A DNA stretch of 64,000 nt from Afipia sp. Lineage in GTDB: Bacteria > Pseudomonadota > Alphaproteobacteria > Rhizobiales > Xanthobacteraceae. Within the stretch, counting starts at the first letter, position 1, and each line of letters opens with the position of its first letter. The position numbers and the translations under genes are program-made. Below are positions 10,023 to 19,192 of this stretch, piece after piece. The stretch covers positions 930,001 to 994,000 of the forward strand of contig JAFKEQ010000003.1 of the NCBI GenBank assembly GCA_017308575.1. The letters are read 5' to 3'. The notes beneath the pieces are model-generated. The model was not told where the DNA came from. It was given only the letters and a program-made list of their open reading frames with translations, and made no database searches.

Positions 10023-10837
10023 GCGAGCAACTTTCCGTCGGCGTCGATGCGCCGCGCAGCGTTCCCATGAGCCAGGTCGAAACGCGGCCAAAGGTCACGG
10101 TCCGCGACTTGAATTTCTATTACGGCGAACACCACGCCCTGAAGAACATCAATCTGGTGCTCGACGAGAACCGGGTGACGGCGTTCATTGGCCCGTCGGG
10201 TTGCGGCAAGTCCACCTTGCTGCGCATCTTCAATCGCATGTACGACCTGTATCCAGGCCAGCGTGCGGTGGGTCAGCTGATGCTCGACAACACCAACGTT
10301 CTCGATCCGAAGCTCGACCTGAACCTGCTGCGTGCCCGGATCGGCATGGTGTTCCAGAAGCCGACTCCGTTCCCGATGACCATTTACGAGAACATCGCCT
10401 TCGGCATCCGGCTGTATGAGAAGATTTCCAAGTCGGAAATGGATGGCCGCGTCGAGGCCGCGCTGCGTGGCGGAGCGCTCTGGAACGAGGTCAAGGACAA
10501 GCTCAACGCCAGCGGCCTCAGCCTGTCGGGCGGTCAGCAGCAGCGCCTGTGTATCGCGCGCACCGTTGCCGTGCGACCTGAAGTCATCCTGTTCGACGAG
10601 CCATGTTCGGCGCTCGATCCGATCTCGACCGCCAAGGTCGAAGAACTGATCCAGGAGCTGAAGGAAGATTACACCATCGCCATCGTGACGCATAATATGC
10701 AGCAGGCGGCGCGTGTGTCGGATAAAACCGCATTCATGTATCTCGGCGAACTGATCGAGTTCGACGACACCAACAAGATCTTCACGTCGCCGACCGATCG
10801 GCGAACGCAGGATTACATCACCGGCCGCTTCGGCTGA
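10019..10837 (+). CDS. pstB: Phosphate ABC transporter ATP-binding protein
   Basis: A 272-residue ABC ATPase with Walker [11 protein letters not shown]-loop [15 protein letters not shown], signature [14 protein letters not shown], Walker [14 protein letters not shown] and switch His in IVTHNMQQA. The [11 protein letters not shown] segment and the length are specific for PstB. The ATGA overlap with pstA indicates coupling. It energises phosphate uptake and, with PhoU, takes part in phosphate signalling. Confidence 0.97.
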   Translation: MSEQLSVGVDAPRSVPMSQVETRPKVTVRDLNFYYGEHHALKNINLVLDENRVTAFIGPSGCGKSTLLRIFNRMYDLYPGQRAVGQLMLDNTNVLDPKLDLNLLRARIGMVFQKPTPFPMTIYENIAFGIRLYEKISKSEMDGRVEAALRGGALWNEVKDKLNASGLSLSGGQQQRLCIARTVAVRPEVILFDEPCSALDPISTAKVEELIQELKEDYTIAIVTHNMQQAARVSDKTAFMYLGELIEFDDTNKIFTSPTDRRTQDYITGRFG

Positions 10838-10863
10838 CGCGCATTTCGCGGGAGAGAAATATC

Positions 10864-11580
10864 ATGGGTTCTGATCACACCGCCAAGGCGTTCGACGACG
10901 ACCTTCAGGAGCTTAACCGCCTTACTGCCGAGATGGGCGGTCTCGCGGAACGGCAAATCGTCGATTCCGTCGACGCATTGATCCGGCGCGATGTCGCGCT
11001 CGGTCAGCGCGTCGTCGCAGCCGATCTCGATATCGACAAACTGCAGTATCAGATCGAAGAACGCGCCGTGCTCACCATCGCGCGCCGCCAGCCGATGGCT
11101 GTCGATCTGCGCGAAATCGTCGGCGCCATGCGCGTCGCGATCGATCTTGAGCGGATCGGCGATCTCGCCAAGAACATCGCCAAGCGTGTCTCGGCGCTGG
11201 ACAGCGACTTCCATCCGCTGAAGCTGATCCGTGGCCTCGAACACATGACCGATCTCGTGCAGTCGCAGGTCAAGTCGGTGCTGGACGCCTATGCCGCGCA
11301 CGATCTGCCGGCCGCGATGACGGTGTGGAAGGGCGACGAGGAGGTCGATGCGATCTGTACTTCGCTGTTCCGGGAACTCCTGACCTACATGATGGAAGAT
11401 CCCCGCAACATCGGTTTCTGTATCCATCTGATGTTCTGCGCCAAGAACATCGAGCGGATCGGCGACCATGCGACGAACATTGCCGAGACGGTTTTCTACA
11501 TGATCGAAGGTCAGCAGATGCGCGATCAGCGTCCGAAGGGCGATATGACGACATTTGCAACGGCTGCGTCAGGCAAGTAA
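10864..11580 (+). CDS. phoU: Phosphate signalling protein PhoU
   Basis: A 238-residue all-helical protein with the two PhoU repeats; each holds an acidic metal-binding signature (DLREIVGAMRVAIDLERIGD in the first, CAKNIERIGDHATNIAE in the second). It follows pstB by 26 bases with GGGAGAGAA before the ATG. In characterised bacteria PhoU links the Pst transporter to the sensor PhoR and keeps the Pho regulon off when phosphate is plentiful. Confidence 0.95.
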   Translation: MGSDHTAKAFDDDLQELNRLTAEMGGLAERQIVDSVDALIRRDVALGQRVVAADLDIDKLQYQIEERAVLTIARRQPMAVDLREIVGAMRVAIDLERIGDLAKNIAKRVSALDSDFHPLKLIRGLEHMTDLVQSQVKSVLDAYAAHDLPAAMTVWKGDEEVDAICTSLFRELLTYMMEDPRNIGFCIHLMFCAKNIERIGDHATNIAETVFYMIEGQQMRDQRPKGDMTTFATAASGK

Positions 11581-11611
11581 AATTGAAGAATGATCAATTG
11601 AAGGATCGGAC

Positions 11612-12316
11612 ATGAGCGCCCGCATTCTTGTGGTCGAGGACGAAGAAGCGCTGACGACGCTGCTTCGTTATAATCTGGATGCCGAGGGGTACGACGTTGA
11701 AACCGTCGCTCGCGGCGACGATGCCGACACGCGGCTCAAGGAACGCATTCCCGATCTGATCGTGCTCGACTGGATGCTTCCCGGCTTGTCCGGCATTGAG
11801 CTGTGCCGCCGTCTGCGAGCGCGCCAGGAAACCAAGCAGATTCCGATCATCATGCTGACCGCGCGCGGCGAGGAAAGCGAACGGGTGAGGGGCCTTGCGA
11901 CCGGCGCGGACGATTATATCGTCAAGCCATTTTCGGTTCCTGAACTGCTGGCCCGCGTGAAGGGCCTGCTGCGCCGCGCCAGCCCCGAGCGTCTCGCGAC
12001 AGTTCTCGCTTTCGGCGACATTGAGCTGGATCGTGACCGGCGGCGGGTGGCCCGCTCGGGCCGTCCGATCGATCTCGGCCCGACGGAATACCGGCTGCTG
12101 GAGTTCTTCCTCGAGCATCCGGGGCGCGTCTTCAGCCGCGAGCAACTGCTCGATGGCGTGTGGGGACGTGACATCTATATCGACGAGCGTACCGTGGACG
12201 TGCATATCGGCCGGCTTCGGAAGCTTTTGAATCTCGGCCGCGAGGCGGACCCGATTCGGACCGTGCGTGGCGCGGGCTATGCTCTCGACGACCGCTTCGC
12301 CAAGGCGGCGGAATAA
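11612..12316 (+). CDS. phoB: Phosphate regulon response regulator
   Basis: A 234-residue OmpR-type response regulator. The receiver domain has the acidic pair in VVEDEE, the phospho-acceptor Asp53 (VLDWMLPG), Thr in MLTARG and Lys in VKPF. The C-terminal winged helix (about 130-228) has LGPTEYRLLEFFLEHPGRVF and DERTVDVHIGRLRK, which fit PhoB. It is the last gene of the pst operon, so its level should rise through the Pho box at 6945. No phoR sensor gene lies in this window. Confidence 0.95.
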   Translation: MSARILVVEDEEALTTLLRYNLDAEGYDVETVARGDDADTRLKERIPDLIVLDWMLPGLSGIELCRRLRARQETKQIPIIMLTARGEESERVRGLATGADDYIVKPFSVPELLARVKGLLRRASPERLATVLAFGDIELDRDRRRVARSGRPIDLGPTEYRLLEFFLEHPGRVFSREQLLDGVWGRDIYIDERTVDVHIGRLRKLLNLGREADPIRTVRGAGYALDDRFAKAAE

Positions 12317-12320
12317 GCTG

Positions 12321-12353
12321 CGGATGGCCGCGATGCGGCCATCCGTTATTTCC
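12321..12353 (+). terminator. Terminator after phoB
   Basis: CGGATGGCCGC at 12321-12331 pairs with 12335-12345 across a three-base loop; TTATTTCC follows. It starts four bases after the phoB stop and closes the pst operon. Confidence 0.75.
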
Positions 12354-12538
12354 ACGCCAGTCTCAGGCTATTTTGCGCATCGCAGCGGATGTATTGATGC
12401 GCTGCACACATTGTGCGGCAATCTCACACATTTGTGGCGCGGGTTCCTCAATTAATATGATGCCCGCGGGAAACTCCGTGCTAGCCTGACGGTTGGCGAG
12501 GATGCGTAGTCCCGTCTGAATGGGCAAGGAGACCGAAA

Positions 12539-12619
12539 ATGGCCTGGAAGACCCCAAAGATTGTTGAAGTGCCGGTCGGCATGGAAATCAACATGTACGC
12601 CTGCGCGGCGCGGAAGTAA
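12539..12619 (+). CDS. pqqA: PqqA, precursor peptide of pyrroloquinoline quinone
   Basis: A 26-codon gene beginning MAWKTPKIVEVPVG, with AAGGAGA six bases upstream of the ATG. The conserved Glu16 and Tyr20, spaced E-x3-Y in PVGMEINMYACAARK, are the two residues that are cross-linked by PqqE and become the PQQ skeleton. Length and sequence agree with alphaproteobacterial PqqA. It precedes pqqB by 157 bases with no obvious terminator, so pqqA may be made in excess by partial read-through or processing, as is known for other pqq operons. Confidence 0.96.
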   Translation: MAWKTPKIVEVPVGMEINMYACAARK

Positions 12620-12776
12620 GACGCTTCCGCTATCAGGTTCGCGGTGAAACGATCCGGTTTGCGCCAGGAATGCCTCTGGATAGAAGGTCATTCCTGCGCG
12701 TTTCCGGATTTATTTGTTTCTGATGTGACGGCCTGAACCACTGAATCTTGTTGTCGAGTCGCGGGCGGAGTTTCTG

Positions 12777-13703
12777 ATGCGTGTCGTCGTTCTCGGGGCT
12801 GCGGCCGGAGGCGGCGTTCCCCAGTGGAATTGCAATTGCGAAATTTGCCGCGCGGCGCGTGCGCATCCGCAGTTGCAGGCGACTCAGGCGTCAATTGCGG
12901 TCAGCGCTGATGACGAGCACTGGTTTCTGATCAACGCATCGCCGGACCTGCGCCAGCAGGTGACGGCCACGCCACAGCTTCATCCCAAGGCCGGTCAGCT
13001 TCGCCATAGTCCGATTTCAGGCGTCATCCTGACCAATGGCGAAGTCGATGCCGTTGCCGGGCTTCTGTCGATGCGCGAGGGCTGGCCCTTTACGATTTAC
13101 GCGCACCCGTGGGTGCTCTCCATTCTCAAGTCGAACAGCATCTTCAATGTGCTGGATGAGACGCGCGTCAAGCGCGATGCCATCGCGTTCGATGTGCCGT
13201 TCGAGCCGAAGCTGTCCGATGGTTCGTCATCCGGCCTCGAAATTCTGCCCTTTGCCGCGCCCGGCAAGCGCGCCTTGTATCTTGAAGGCACGGCGCATCC
13301 CGACGGGAAGGACAATGACGCTGGTGATACGCTCGGGCTGCGCGTTGCCGACAAGGCTACCGGTAAGTATTTCTATTTTGTCGCCGCGTGCGCGGCGCTC
13401 ACGTCGGATTTGAGGGAGCGCTTACAGGGCACGCCGCTGGTATTTTTCGACGGTACGGTGTGGCGGGACGATGAACTGATCGTCGCTGGTCTCGGTACGA
13501 AAACCGGGCAACGCATGGGTCACATGTCAATGTCGGGAGAAAATGGTGCCATCGCGGCGCTTGCGGATCTTGGCATCGCGCGCAAGATATTCCTCCACAT
13601 CAACAACTCGAATCCGGCGTTGCTGCCGGATTCTGCCGAGCGAGCGGCCGTCGAACACGCCGGATGGCAGATTCCCTCGGATGGACTGGAGATCATCCTT
13701 TGA
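12777..13703 (+). CDS. pqqB: PQQ biosynthesis protein PqqB
   Basis: A 308-residue metallo-beta-lactamase-fold protein, starting MRVVVLGAAAGGGVPQWNCNC as in all PqqB proteins, with the CNCEICRAAR cysteine cluster that follows. Later motifs include ILTNGEVDAVAGLLSMREG and MGHMSMSGENG. PqqB is implicated in the hydroxylation of the tyrosine-derived ring of the PqqA-derived intermediate. The stop codon overlaps the TTG start of pqqC. Confidence 0.96.
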   Translation: MRVVVLGAAAGGGVPQWNCNCEICRAARAHPQLQATQASIAVSADDEHWFLINASPDLRQQVTATPQLHPKAGQLRHSPISGVILTNGEVDAVAGLLSMREGWPFTIYAHPWVLSILKSNSIFNVLDETRVKRDAIAFDVPFEPKLSDGSSSGLEILPFAAPGKRALYLEGTAHPDGKDNDAGDTLGLRVADKATGKYFYFVAACAALTSDLRERLQGTPLVFFDGTVWRDDELIVAGLGTKTGQRMGHMSMSGENGAIAALADLGIARKIFLHINNSNPALLPDSAERAAVEHAGWQIPSDGLEIIL

Positions 13704-14464
13704 TCGCGACAAGCGTTTTTTCGTTGAGGAAGGGCACACCGCTGAACAATGCGGACGAACTGGATACTGCGCTGCGCGCGATTGGCGCCACGCGCTATCA
13801 CAACCTGCATCCGTTTCATAAGCTGCTGCATGGCGGTAAGCTCAACAAGGGCCAGGTACAGGCCTGGGCGCTGAATCGCTATTATTATCAAAGCTCCATC
13901 CCCATCAAGGATGCGGTGGTGATCTCGCGCTTCCGAGATCGCGATATCCGTCTGGAATGGCGGCATCGGATCGAAGATCACGATGGCGATGTCGGAACTG
14001 AAGGCGGCATCGAGCGCTGGCTCAAGCTGACCGAGGGACTTGGCCTCGACAGTGCCTATGTGGAATCCGCCGAGGGCATTCTTCCAGCGACCCGTTTTGC
14101 CGTGGATGCCTATGTGCATTTCGTCCGAGACCGGACGCCGCTGGAAGCGATTGCATCCTCGCTGACCGAATTGTTCGCGCCCAATCTGCACGAGGAGCGC
14201 ATCTCCGGTATGCTCGCGCATTACGATTTTATCAATCCGAATATCATGAGTTACTTCAAGCGGCGGCTCGAGCAAGCGCCCCGCGACGCCAACTTCGCGC
14301 TGGATTTTGTCAAGCGCTACGCAAAAACCCCGGAGGAGCGCGAAGCGGTCTGCAATGCATTGATCTTCAAGACCAACGTGCTCTGGGTGCAGCTCGACGC
14401 GCTCTATCACGCCTATGTCAGCGGCCATGTTCCACCGGGTGCGTTCGTGCCGGAGCAGGGCTGA
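13700..14464 (+). CDS. pqqC: Pyrroloquinoline-quinone synthase PqqC
   Basis: A 254-residue heme-oxygenase-fold oxidase for the final ring closure and oxidation to PQQ. Motifs RYHNLHPFHKLLHGGKL, QVQAWALNRYYYQ and RIEDHDGD are characteristic. I chose the TTG at 13700 because GGAG lies eight bases upstream, it overlaps the pqqB stop (TTGA) and it gives the usual length; the in-frame ATG at 13664 lies inside pqqB and would add twelve residues. The stop overlaps the pqqD start by one base. Confidence 0.93.
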   Translation: MIATSVFSLRKGTPLNNADELDTALRAIGATRYHNLHPFHKLLHGGKLNKGQVQAWALNRYYYQSSIPIKDAVVISRFRDRDIRLEWRHRIEDHDGDVGTEGGIERWLKLTEGLGLDSAYVESAEGILPATRFAVDAYVHFVRDRTPLEAIASSLTELFAPNLHEERISGMLAHYDFINPNIMSYFKRRLEQAPRDANFALDFVKRYAKTPEEREAVCNALIFKTNVLWVQLDALYHAYVSGHVPPGAFVPEQG

Positions 14465-14778
14465 TGGCATTGCGAAGCCGCCGGATCGATATAACTGAAC
14501 AGTCGCGGCCCGTGCTGGCGCGGCACGCCAAGCTGAAGTTCGACAAGGCACGGCAGGTCTGGGTGATCCTGGTGCCGGAGCGGGTGCTGGCGCCGGACGA
14601 GATCGCGGTGGAAATTTTGCAGCTCTGCGATGGCGTTCGGACTGTCGATCAGATCATCGATGGTCTCGCAGCCAAATACACCGCCGACCGCGGCGAGATC
14701 GGCACCGACGTTATCGCGATGCTGAAGGATCTGGCCGACAAGGGATTTCTTGCGGAGGCACAGGACAGGAAATCATGA
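14464..14778 (+). CDS. pqqD: PQQ biosynthesis peptide chaperone PqqD
   Basis: A 104-residue winged-helix RiPP recognition element. It binds the PqqA leader and presents it to PqqE. Typical blocks are LARHAKLKFDKARQVWVILVPERV, ILQLCDGVRTVDQIIDGLAAKY and MLKDLADKGFL. It overlaps pqqC by one base and pqqE by four (ATGA), so the stoichiometry of C, D and E is likely set by coupled translation. Confidence 0.95.
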   Translation: MALRSRRIDITEQSRPVLARHAKLKFDKARQVWVILVPERVLAPDEIAVEILQLCDGVRTVDQIIDGLAAKYTADRGEIGTDVIAMLKDLADKGFLAEAQDRKS

Positions 14779-15977
14779 GCCCGACGCTCACCGACGCTTC
14801 TCCGGTTCATGCCGACCCGACTGATGGGCTGGCGGTGCTGGAACAGCGCAAGTCGCAGGCGGAGACGTTCGGCATTCCGCTTGCCGTGCTGGCGGAGGTG
14901 ACGCATCGCTGCCCGCTGCAATGCCCGTATTGCTCGAACCCGGTGGAGCTTGAGCGCGGCGGTACGGAACTGAGCACGGACGAATGGAAGCGCGTGCTGA
15001 GTGAACTCGCGGACATCGGCGTGCTTCAGATTCATTTTTCCGGAGGCGAGCCGACAGCGCGCAAGGATCTGGAAGAGCTGATCCGGCACGCGACTGATGT
15101 CGGTCTCTATACGAACCTTATCACGTCCGCCGTTCTGCTGACGAAGAACAAGCTCGCGGTGCTGGCCGATGCCGGGCTTTGCCATGTGCAGATCAGTTTC
15201 CAGGGCAGCGAGTCCGGTGTCGCCGATCGCGTGGCCGGACTGAAAGATGCGCACGCCAGGAAAATCGAAGCGGCGCATTGGGCGCGCGAGCTTCGCCTGC
15301 CGCTGACGGTCAACGCGGTCATGCACCGGCAGAATCTGTTCCAGCTTCCGGACATCATCCAGCTGGCGGTCGATCTCGATGCCGACCGGCTGGAGGTCGC
15401 AAATGTGCAGTATTACGGCTGGGCGCTGAAGAACCGCGCGGCGCTGATGCCGACTATCGCGCAGATCGACGAAACCTCGCGCATCGTCGAGGAGGCCACC
15501 GAACGCCTGAAGGGTATCCTCGCCATCGATTACGTCGTGCCGGACTATTACGCATTGCGTCCGAAGAAATGCATGGGCGGATGGGGCAGACAGTTTTTCA
15601 ACATCTCGCCGTCGGGCAAGATTTTGCCGTGCCATGCCGCAGAGACGATCACCGGTCTCGAGTTCGAATCTGTGCGTGATCATTCCATTGCCTGGATCTG
15701 GCAAAATTCTGACGCCTTCAACCGCTATCGCGGCACGGGGTGGATGCCGGATCCGTGCCAGAGTTGCGAGTTCAAGGAAGTCGATTACGGCGGCTGCCGC
15801 TGTCAGGCGTTCGCGCTGACCGGGAACGCCGGCAACACCGATCCGGCCTGCGCGAAGTCGTCCGTGCACGACAGTATCTTCAAGACGGCAATGAGTGAGT
15901 CGGAAGGCGATAGCCGCCGCTTCATCTATCGCAATTTCGCCGGCGGCACGCTCGAGAACGATCCGCATGAGGCCTGA
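14775..15977 (+). CDS. pqqE: PqqA peptide cyclase (radical SAM) PqqE
   Basis: A 400-residue radical SAM enzyme with the CxxxCxxC motif at Cys46, Cys50 and Cys53 (CPLQCPYC) and a C-terminal SPASM domain with further cysteines in KKCMGGWG, ILPCHAA, DPCQSC and GGCRCQAF. It forms the carbon-carbon bond between Glu and Tyr of PqqA. A GGGEPT-equivalent (FSGGEPTARKDL) contributes to SAM binding. The final codons overlap the start of the aminopeptidase gene by 11 bases. Confidence 0.96.
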   Translation: MSPTLTDASPVHADPTDGLAVLEQRKSQAETFGIPLAVLAEVTHRCPLQCPYCSNPVELERGGTELSTDEWKRVLSELADIGVLQIHFSGGEPTARKDLEELIRHATDVGLYTNLITSAVLLTKNKLAVLADAGLCHVQISFQGSESGVADRVAGLKDAHARKIEAAHWARELRLPLTVNAVMHRQNLFQLPDIIQLAVDLDADRLEVANVQYYGWALKNRAALMPTIAQIDETSRIVEEATERLKGILAIDYVVPDYYALRPKKCMGGWGRQFFNISPSGKILPCHAAETITGLEFESVRDHSIAWIWQNSDAFNRYRGTGWMPDPCQSCEFKEVDYGGCRCQAFALTGNAGNTDPACAKSSVHDSIFKTAMSESEGDSRRFIYRNFAGGTLENDPHEA

Positions 15978-16935
15978 CGTCACTGATGCGCCTTCGACGG
16001 GTGATCGCTTTACGCCGCTGACCACACAATATCTTCCGGTTGGCGACGGTCACGAGATTTATGTCGAGACGGCAGGTCGTGCGGACGGCATTCCCGCCGT
16101 CTATCTGCACGGCGGTCCGGGCAGCGGATGCCAGCCGGATCATCGACGGCTGTTCGATCCAGCGCGGTTTCATGCTGTGCTGTTCGACCAGCGCGGAGCA
16201 GGGCGCAGCAGACCAAAGGGCCTACGCACGGCGAACACGCTGCCGCATCTGATCGCGGACATGGAAACAATTCGCGAAAATCTCGGCTTCGAGCGATGGC
16301 TGGTTGTTGGCGGATCGTGGGGCGCGACATTGGCGCTGGCCTATGCGCAGGCGCATCCGCAGCGTGTCAGCGGGATCGTGCTGCGCGCGACCTTTCTTGG
16401 CACCCGTGAAGAACTGGAAGGGGCCTTCCTCTCCAACCTGCCGCGTCTTTATCCGGGTCTGAACGATGATTTTCTCGGGTTGCTCACGCCGGACGAGCGT
16501 GCGAAGCCTCTCGATGCCTATTGGCGGCGCATTCTGGATTCCGATCCGGCGGTGCATGGCCCAGCCTCTCGGGCCTGGCACGATACCGAGCGCATCCTGT
16601 CCGAGATCAAGCCATCAGCGACACGTCTCGATCTTACCGCTGTGCACAATACAGCGCGGGGCCTGCCGTCGACTCCATTTATGGAAGCGCATTACTTTCG
16701 GAACGACTGCTTTATGAAACCCGGACAACTTTTGGAAAATGCCTCGCGGTTGCAGGGCATTCGCGGGCTCGTCGTGCAGGGGCGCTATGATCTGCTCTGT
16801 CCGCCCTCTACGTCGGATGCGTTGCTCGCGCGCTGGAGCGATGCGCAATTGCGAATGGTCGAAGCTGCAGGCCATTCGCTGTATGATCCCGGAGTGCGTG
16901 ACGCGGTGATCGCTGCGATCAACGAACTCTCCTGA
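15967..16935 (+). CDS. pip: Prolyl aminopeptidase (proline iminopeptidase)
   Basis: A 322-residue alpha/beta hydrolase of peptidase family S33. It has the HGGPGSGC oxyanion motif, nucleophile Ser117 in VGGSWGATLALAYAQ, DQRGAGRSRP, and catalytic Asp and His in VQGRYDLLCPP and EAAGHSLYDP. Such enzymes remove N-terminal proline from peptides in the cytoplasm. The frame is open from 15895, but the ATG at 15967 gives the family length. Because it overlaps pqqE it is probably co-translated with the pqq operon; a role in trimming PqqA-derived peptide is a hypothesis only. Confidence 0.9.
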   Translation: MRPDVTDAPSTGDRFTPLTTQYLPVGDGHEIYVETAGRADGIPAVYLHGGPGSGCQPDHRRLFDPARFHAVLFDQRGAGRSRPKGLRTANTLPHLIADMETIRENLGFERWLVVGGSWGATLALAYAQAHPQRVSGIVLRATFLGTREELEGAFLSNLPRLYPGLNDDFLGLLTPDERAKPLDAYWRRILDSDPAVHGPASRAWHDTERILSEIKPSATRLDLTAVHNTARGLPSTPFMEAHYFRNDCFMKPGQLLENASRLQGIRGLVVQGRYDLLCPPSTSDALLARWSDAQLRMVEAAGHSLYDPGVRDAVIAAINELS

Positions 16936-17053
16936 ATCGCCGCGTTGGTGTTTTCCGATTGCAAACCGGCATCGAATTGGCGGAGACTGATAATCACGGG
17001 TTCGCTTGTGCCTCATCGGCACCTGACAAGGGCCCTCCAAAGGGAGAATTCGA

Positions 17054-18520
17054 ATGACGACACTATCATCCGCGTCCCGCGCTGCGTTGCTTGCGAGCGT
17101 TTTCGCCGGCTTCTTCGCGGTCGGTGCGAACGCCCAACAGCCAGCCGCGCCATCCGATACGACACCACCTGCGGCAGCGGCACCGGCCGCACCTACTGCT
17201 GCGCCACCGGCTCCCGCAGCTGCGACACCTGCGCCTGCACAAACTGCGCCAGCTCCTGCGGCGGCAGCACCCGCCGCGCCTCCGGCGCCTGTTGCCGCAA
17301 CGCCTGCGCCGGCACCTTCGCCCACCGCCGCCGCGCCTGCACCGGCAGCCACTGCGCAAGCACCTGCCGCACCGGCATTGCCGCCTGGCTCACCGCTGAT
17401 CGGACGTCCTGACAACGCCAATGCGGCCAAGCTTGCGCCTGTCGCCGCACCGCCGATTCCGGCTGCCGCCGACAAGCTGCCCACGGCCAAGCTGAAGCTG
17501 CCGCCGGGATTCAACATCGAGGTCTATGCATCCGGCATGGCGAATGCCCGCTCCGTGCGCGTCGGGGATAAAGGCACGGTCTTCGTTGGCAGCCGTCTCG
17601 TGGACAAGGTCTATGCCGTCACCAACAAGGATGGAAAGCGGGCGGTCAAGGTTCTCGCCTCCGGTCTCTATCGTCCGAACGGGCTCGCCTATTACAACGG
17701 CACGCTCTATATCGCGGAGCTTTCGAAAATTTCCAAGATCGAGAATGTCGAGGACAAGCTCGACAATCCACCGAAGCCCACAATGGTCTATGACGACCTG
17801 CCGAAGGACGAGGCGCATGGCTGGAAGTTCATCGCCATCGGCCCTGACAACAAGCTCTACGTTCCGGTGGGTCAGCCCGGCAATAACGTGATGCCGAGCG
17901 ACAAGCATGCGCAGATCCGCCGCATGAATCTCGATGGCTCCGGCGTGGAGGTCTACGCACGCGGCGTGCGTAACACGGTCGGCTTCGACTGGAATCCGTC
18001 CACCAAGCAACTGTACTTCACCGACAACGGCCGCGACTGGCTGTCCGAGGATATTCCGCAGGACGAACTGAATCGCGTCACCAAGGCGGGAGAGCATTTC
18101 GGTTCGCCGTACTGCTATCAGGGCAACTTCACCGATCCTGAATTCGGCTGGGGTCATGCCTGCTCGGAGTTCACGCCGCCGGTGGGTCTGATGGGTCCGC
18201 ATACCGCGGCTCTCGGCATGCGGTTCTATACCGGCAGCATGTTCCCGGGTGCCTACAAGAACGTCATCTTCGTTGCCCGCCACGGATCGTGGAACAAGAG
18301 CAAGAAGGAAGGCGGCGATGTGGTCGCGGTGAGGCTCAACAAGAACGGCACGGTGAAGTCCGTGGAGCCGTTCCTGACCGGCTTCATCGAGAATAATAAC
18401 TACGTCGGCCGTCCGGTGGACGTGCAGCAGATGAAGGACGGTTCGTTGCTGGTGTCCGACGACTGGAACGGCGCGGTCTACCGCATCACCTACGGAAAGC
18501 AGAAGAGCGCCTCGCGCTGA
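17054..18520 (+). CDS. Secreted sorbosone-dehydrogenase-family beta-propeller (putative PQQ-dependent dehydrogenase), paralogue 1
   Basis: A 488-residue exported protein: signal peptide at 1-27, an unusually long Ala/Pro-rich linker at about 30-115, then a six-bladed propeller domain. Family motifs are LKLPPGFNIEVYA, YRPNGLAYYNGTLYIAE, ARGVRNTVGFDWNP and GRPVDVQQMKDGSLLVSDD, shared with L-sorbosone and soluble aldose dehydrogenases. Its position just downstream of pqqABCDE and upstream of a c-type cytochrome supports PQQ use in the periplasm; the substrate cannot be read from sequence. AAGGGAGAA precedes the ATG. A closely related protein is encoded at 19628-20905 on the other strand. Confidence 0.85.
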   Translation: MTTLSSASRAALLASVFAGFFAVGANAQQPAAPSDTTPPAAAAPAAPTAAPPAPAAATPAPAQTAPAPAAAAPAAPPAPVAATPAPAPSPTAAAPAPAATAQAPAAPALPPGSPLIGRPDNANAAKLAPVAAPPIPAAADKLPTAKLKLPPGFNIEVYASGMANARSVRVGDKGTVFVGSRLVDKVYAVTNKDGKRAVKVLASGLYRPNGLAYYNGTLYIAELSKISKIENVEDKLDNPPKPTMVYDDLPKDEAHGWKFIAIGPDNKLYVPVGQPGNNVMPSDKHAQIRRMNLDGSGVEVYARGVRNTVGFDWNPSTKQLYFTDNGRDWLSEDIPQDELNRVTKAGEHFGSPYCYQGNFTDPEFGWGHACSEFTPPVGLMGPHTAALGMRFYTGSMFPGAYKNVIFVARHGSWNKSKKEGGDVVAVRLNKNGTVKSVEPFLTGFIENNNYVGRPVDVQQMKDGSLLVSDDWNGAVYRITYGKQKSASR

Positions 18521-18535
18521 TCTGATGATGCCTGC

Positions 18536-18570
18536 GGCCGGAAGCGGATCCGCTTCCGGCCCGTTCTTTT
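18536..18570 (+). terminator. Hairpin between dehydrogenase paralogue 1 and its cytochrome
   Basis: GGCCGGAAGCG at 18536-18546 and its perfect complement at 18551-18561 enclose a GATC loop; CGTTCTTTT follows. It lies 15 bases after the dehydrogenase stop and 45 before the cytochrome gene. It looks like an intrinsic terminator, possibly leaky, so that the cytochrome is made at a lower level or from its own promoter. Confidence 0.8.
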
Positions 18571-18615
18571 GGGTCGCTGCGACGTGGTGATCTCACGATA
18601 TCACTGGAATAGCTC

Positions 18616-19179
18616 ATGCGCTTTCTGTCGGTTCTCGCCCTGATCCTGATGACCTCTGTCGCCCGCGCGGAAACGGTGCAGGAGCGAGTTGCGCCATGTC
18701 TCGCTTGTCACGGCGAAAAGGGGACGTCCGAGACGGAGAATATCCCGTCGCTCGGCGCGCAGCAGCCGGCCTATGTCCTGATCCAGCTCTATATGTTTCG
18801 CGAGAAGCTGCGGACCTTCGAAATCATGAACGATATGGCGAAGGATCTGACCGATGACGACCTTCGTGCATTCTCCGATTACATTGCGACCCTGCCAAAG
18901 CCCGCGCCGCCGACTGACGTGGGCGATCCGGCGCGGATGCAAAAAGGACAGGCGCTGGTGCAGCAGCATCGCTGCAACACCTGCCACAACACGGATTTTG
19001 CCGGCCGCGACAACATTCCGCGCATCCTCAACCAGCGTGAGGATTACCTCGCCAAGACCATGCACGAATACAAGAATAACAGTCGGCACGGCTATGATGC
19101 GACAATGGCCGATGTGCTGCAGCCAGTAACTGAGGAGCAGATCGCCGATCTGGCCTATTACATCGCGCGTGTGCGCTGA
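18616..19179 (+). CDS. Diheme c-type cytochrome, exported
   Basis: A 187-residue protein with a short signal peptide (cleavage near ARA-E at residue 18) and two heme-binding motifs, CLACH near residue 28 and CNTCH in the second half. The two class I domains suggest a cytochrome c4-like or diheme electron carrier. It is the natural electron acceptor candidate for the propeller dehydrogenase encoded just upstream. Its stop lies 13 bases from the convergent monoheme cytochrome gene. Confidence 0.88.
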   Translation: MRFLSVLALILMTSVARAETVQERVAPCLACHGEKGTSETENIPSLGAQQPAYVLIQLYMFREKLRTFEIMNDMAKDLTDDDLRAFSDYIATLPKPAPPTDVGDPARMQKGQALVQQHRCNTCHNTDFAGRDNIPRILNQREDYLAKTMHEYKNNSRHGYDATMADVLQPVTEEQIADLAYYIARVR

Positions 19180-19192
19180 CCAAGTCGTACCG

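Noticed and set aside
16615..17517. Minus-strand frame encoding a Gly/Ala-rich protein
   Set aside because: It is the mirror of the Ala/Pro-rich linker of dehydrogenase paralogue 1; the low-complexity codons give Gly/Ala on the opposite strand.
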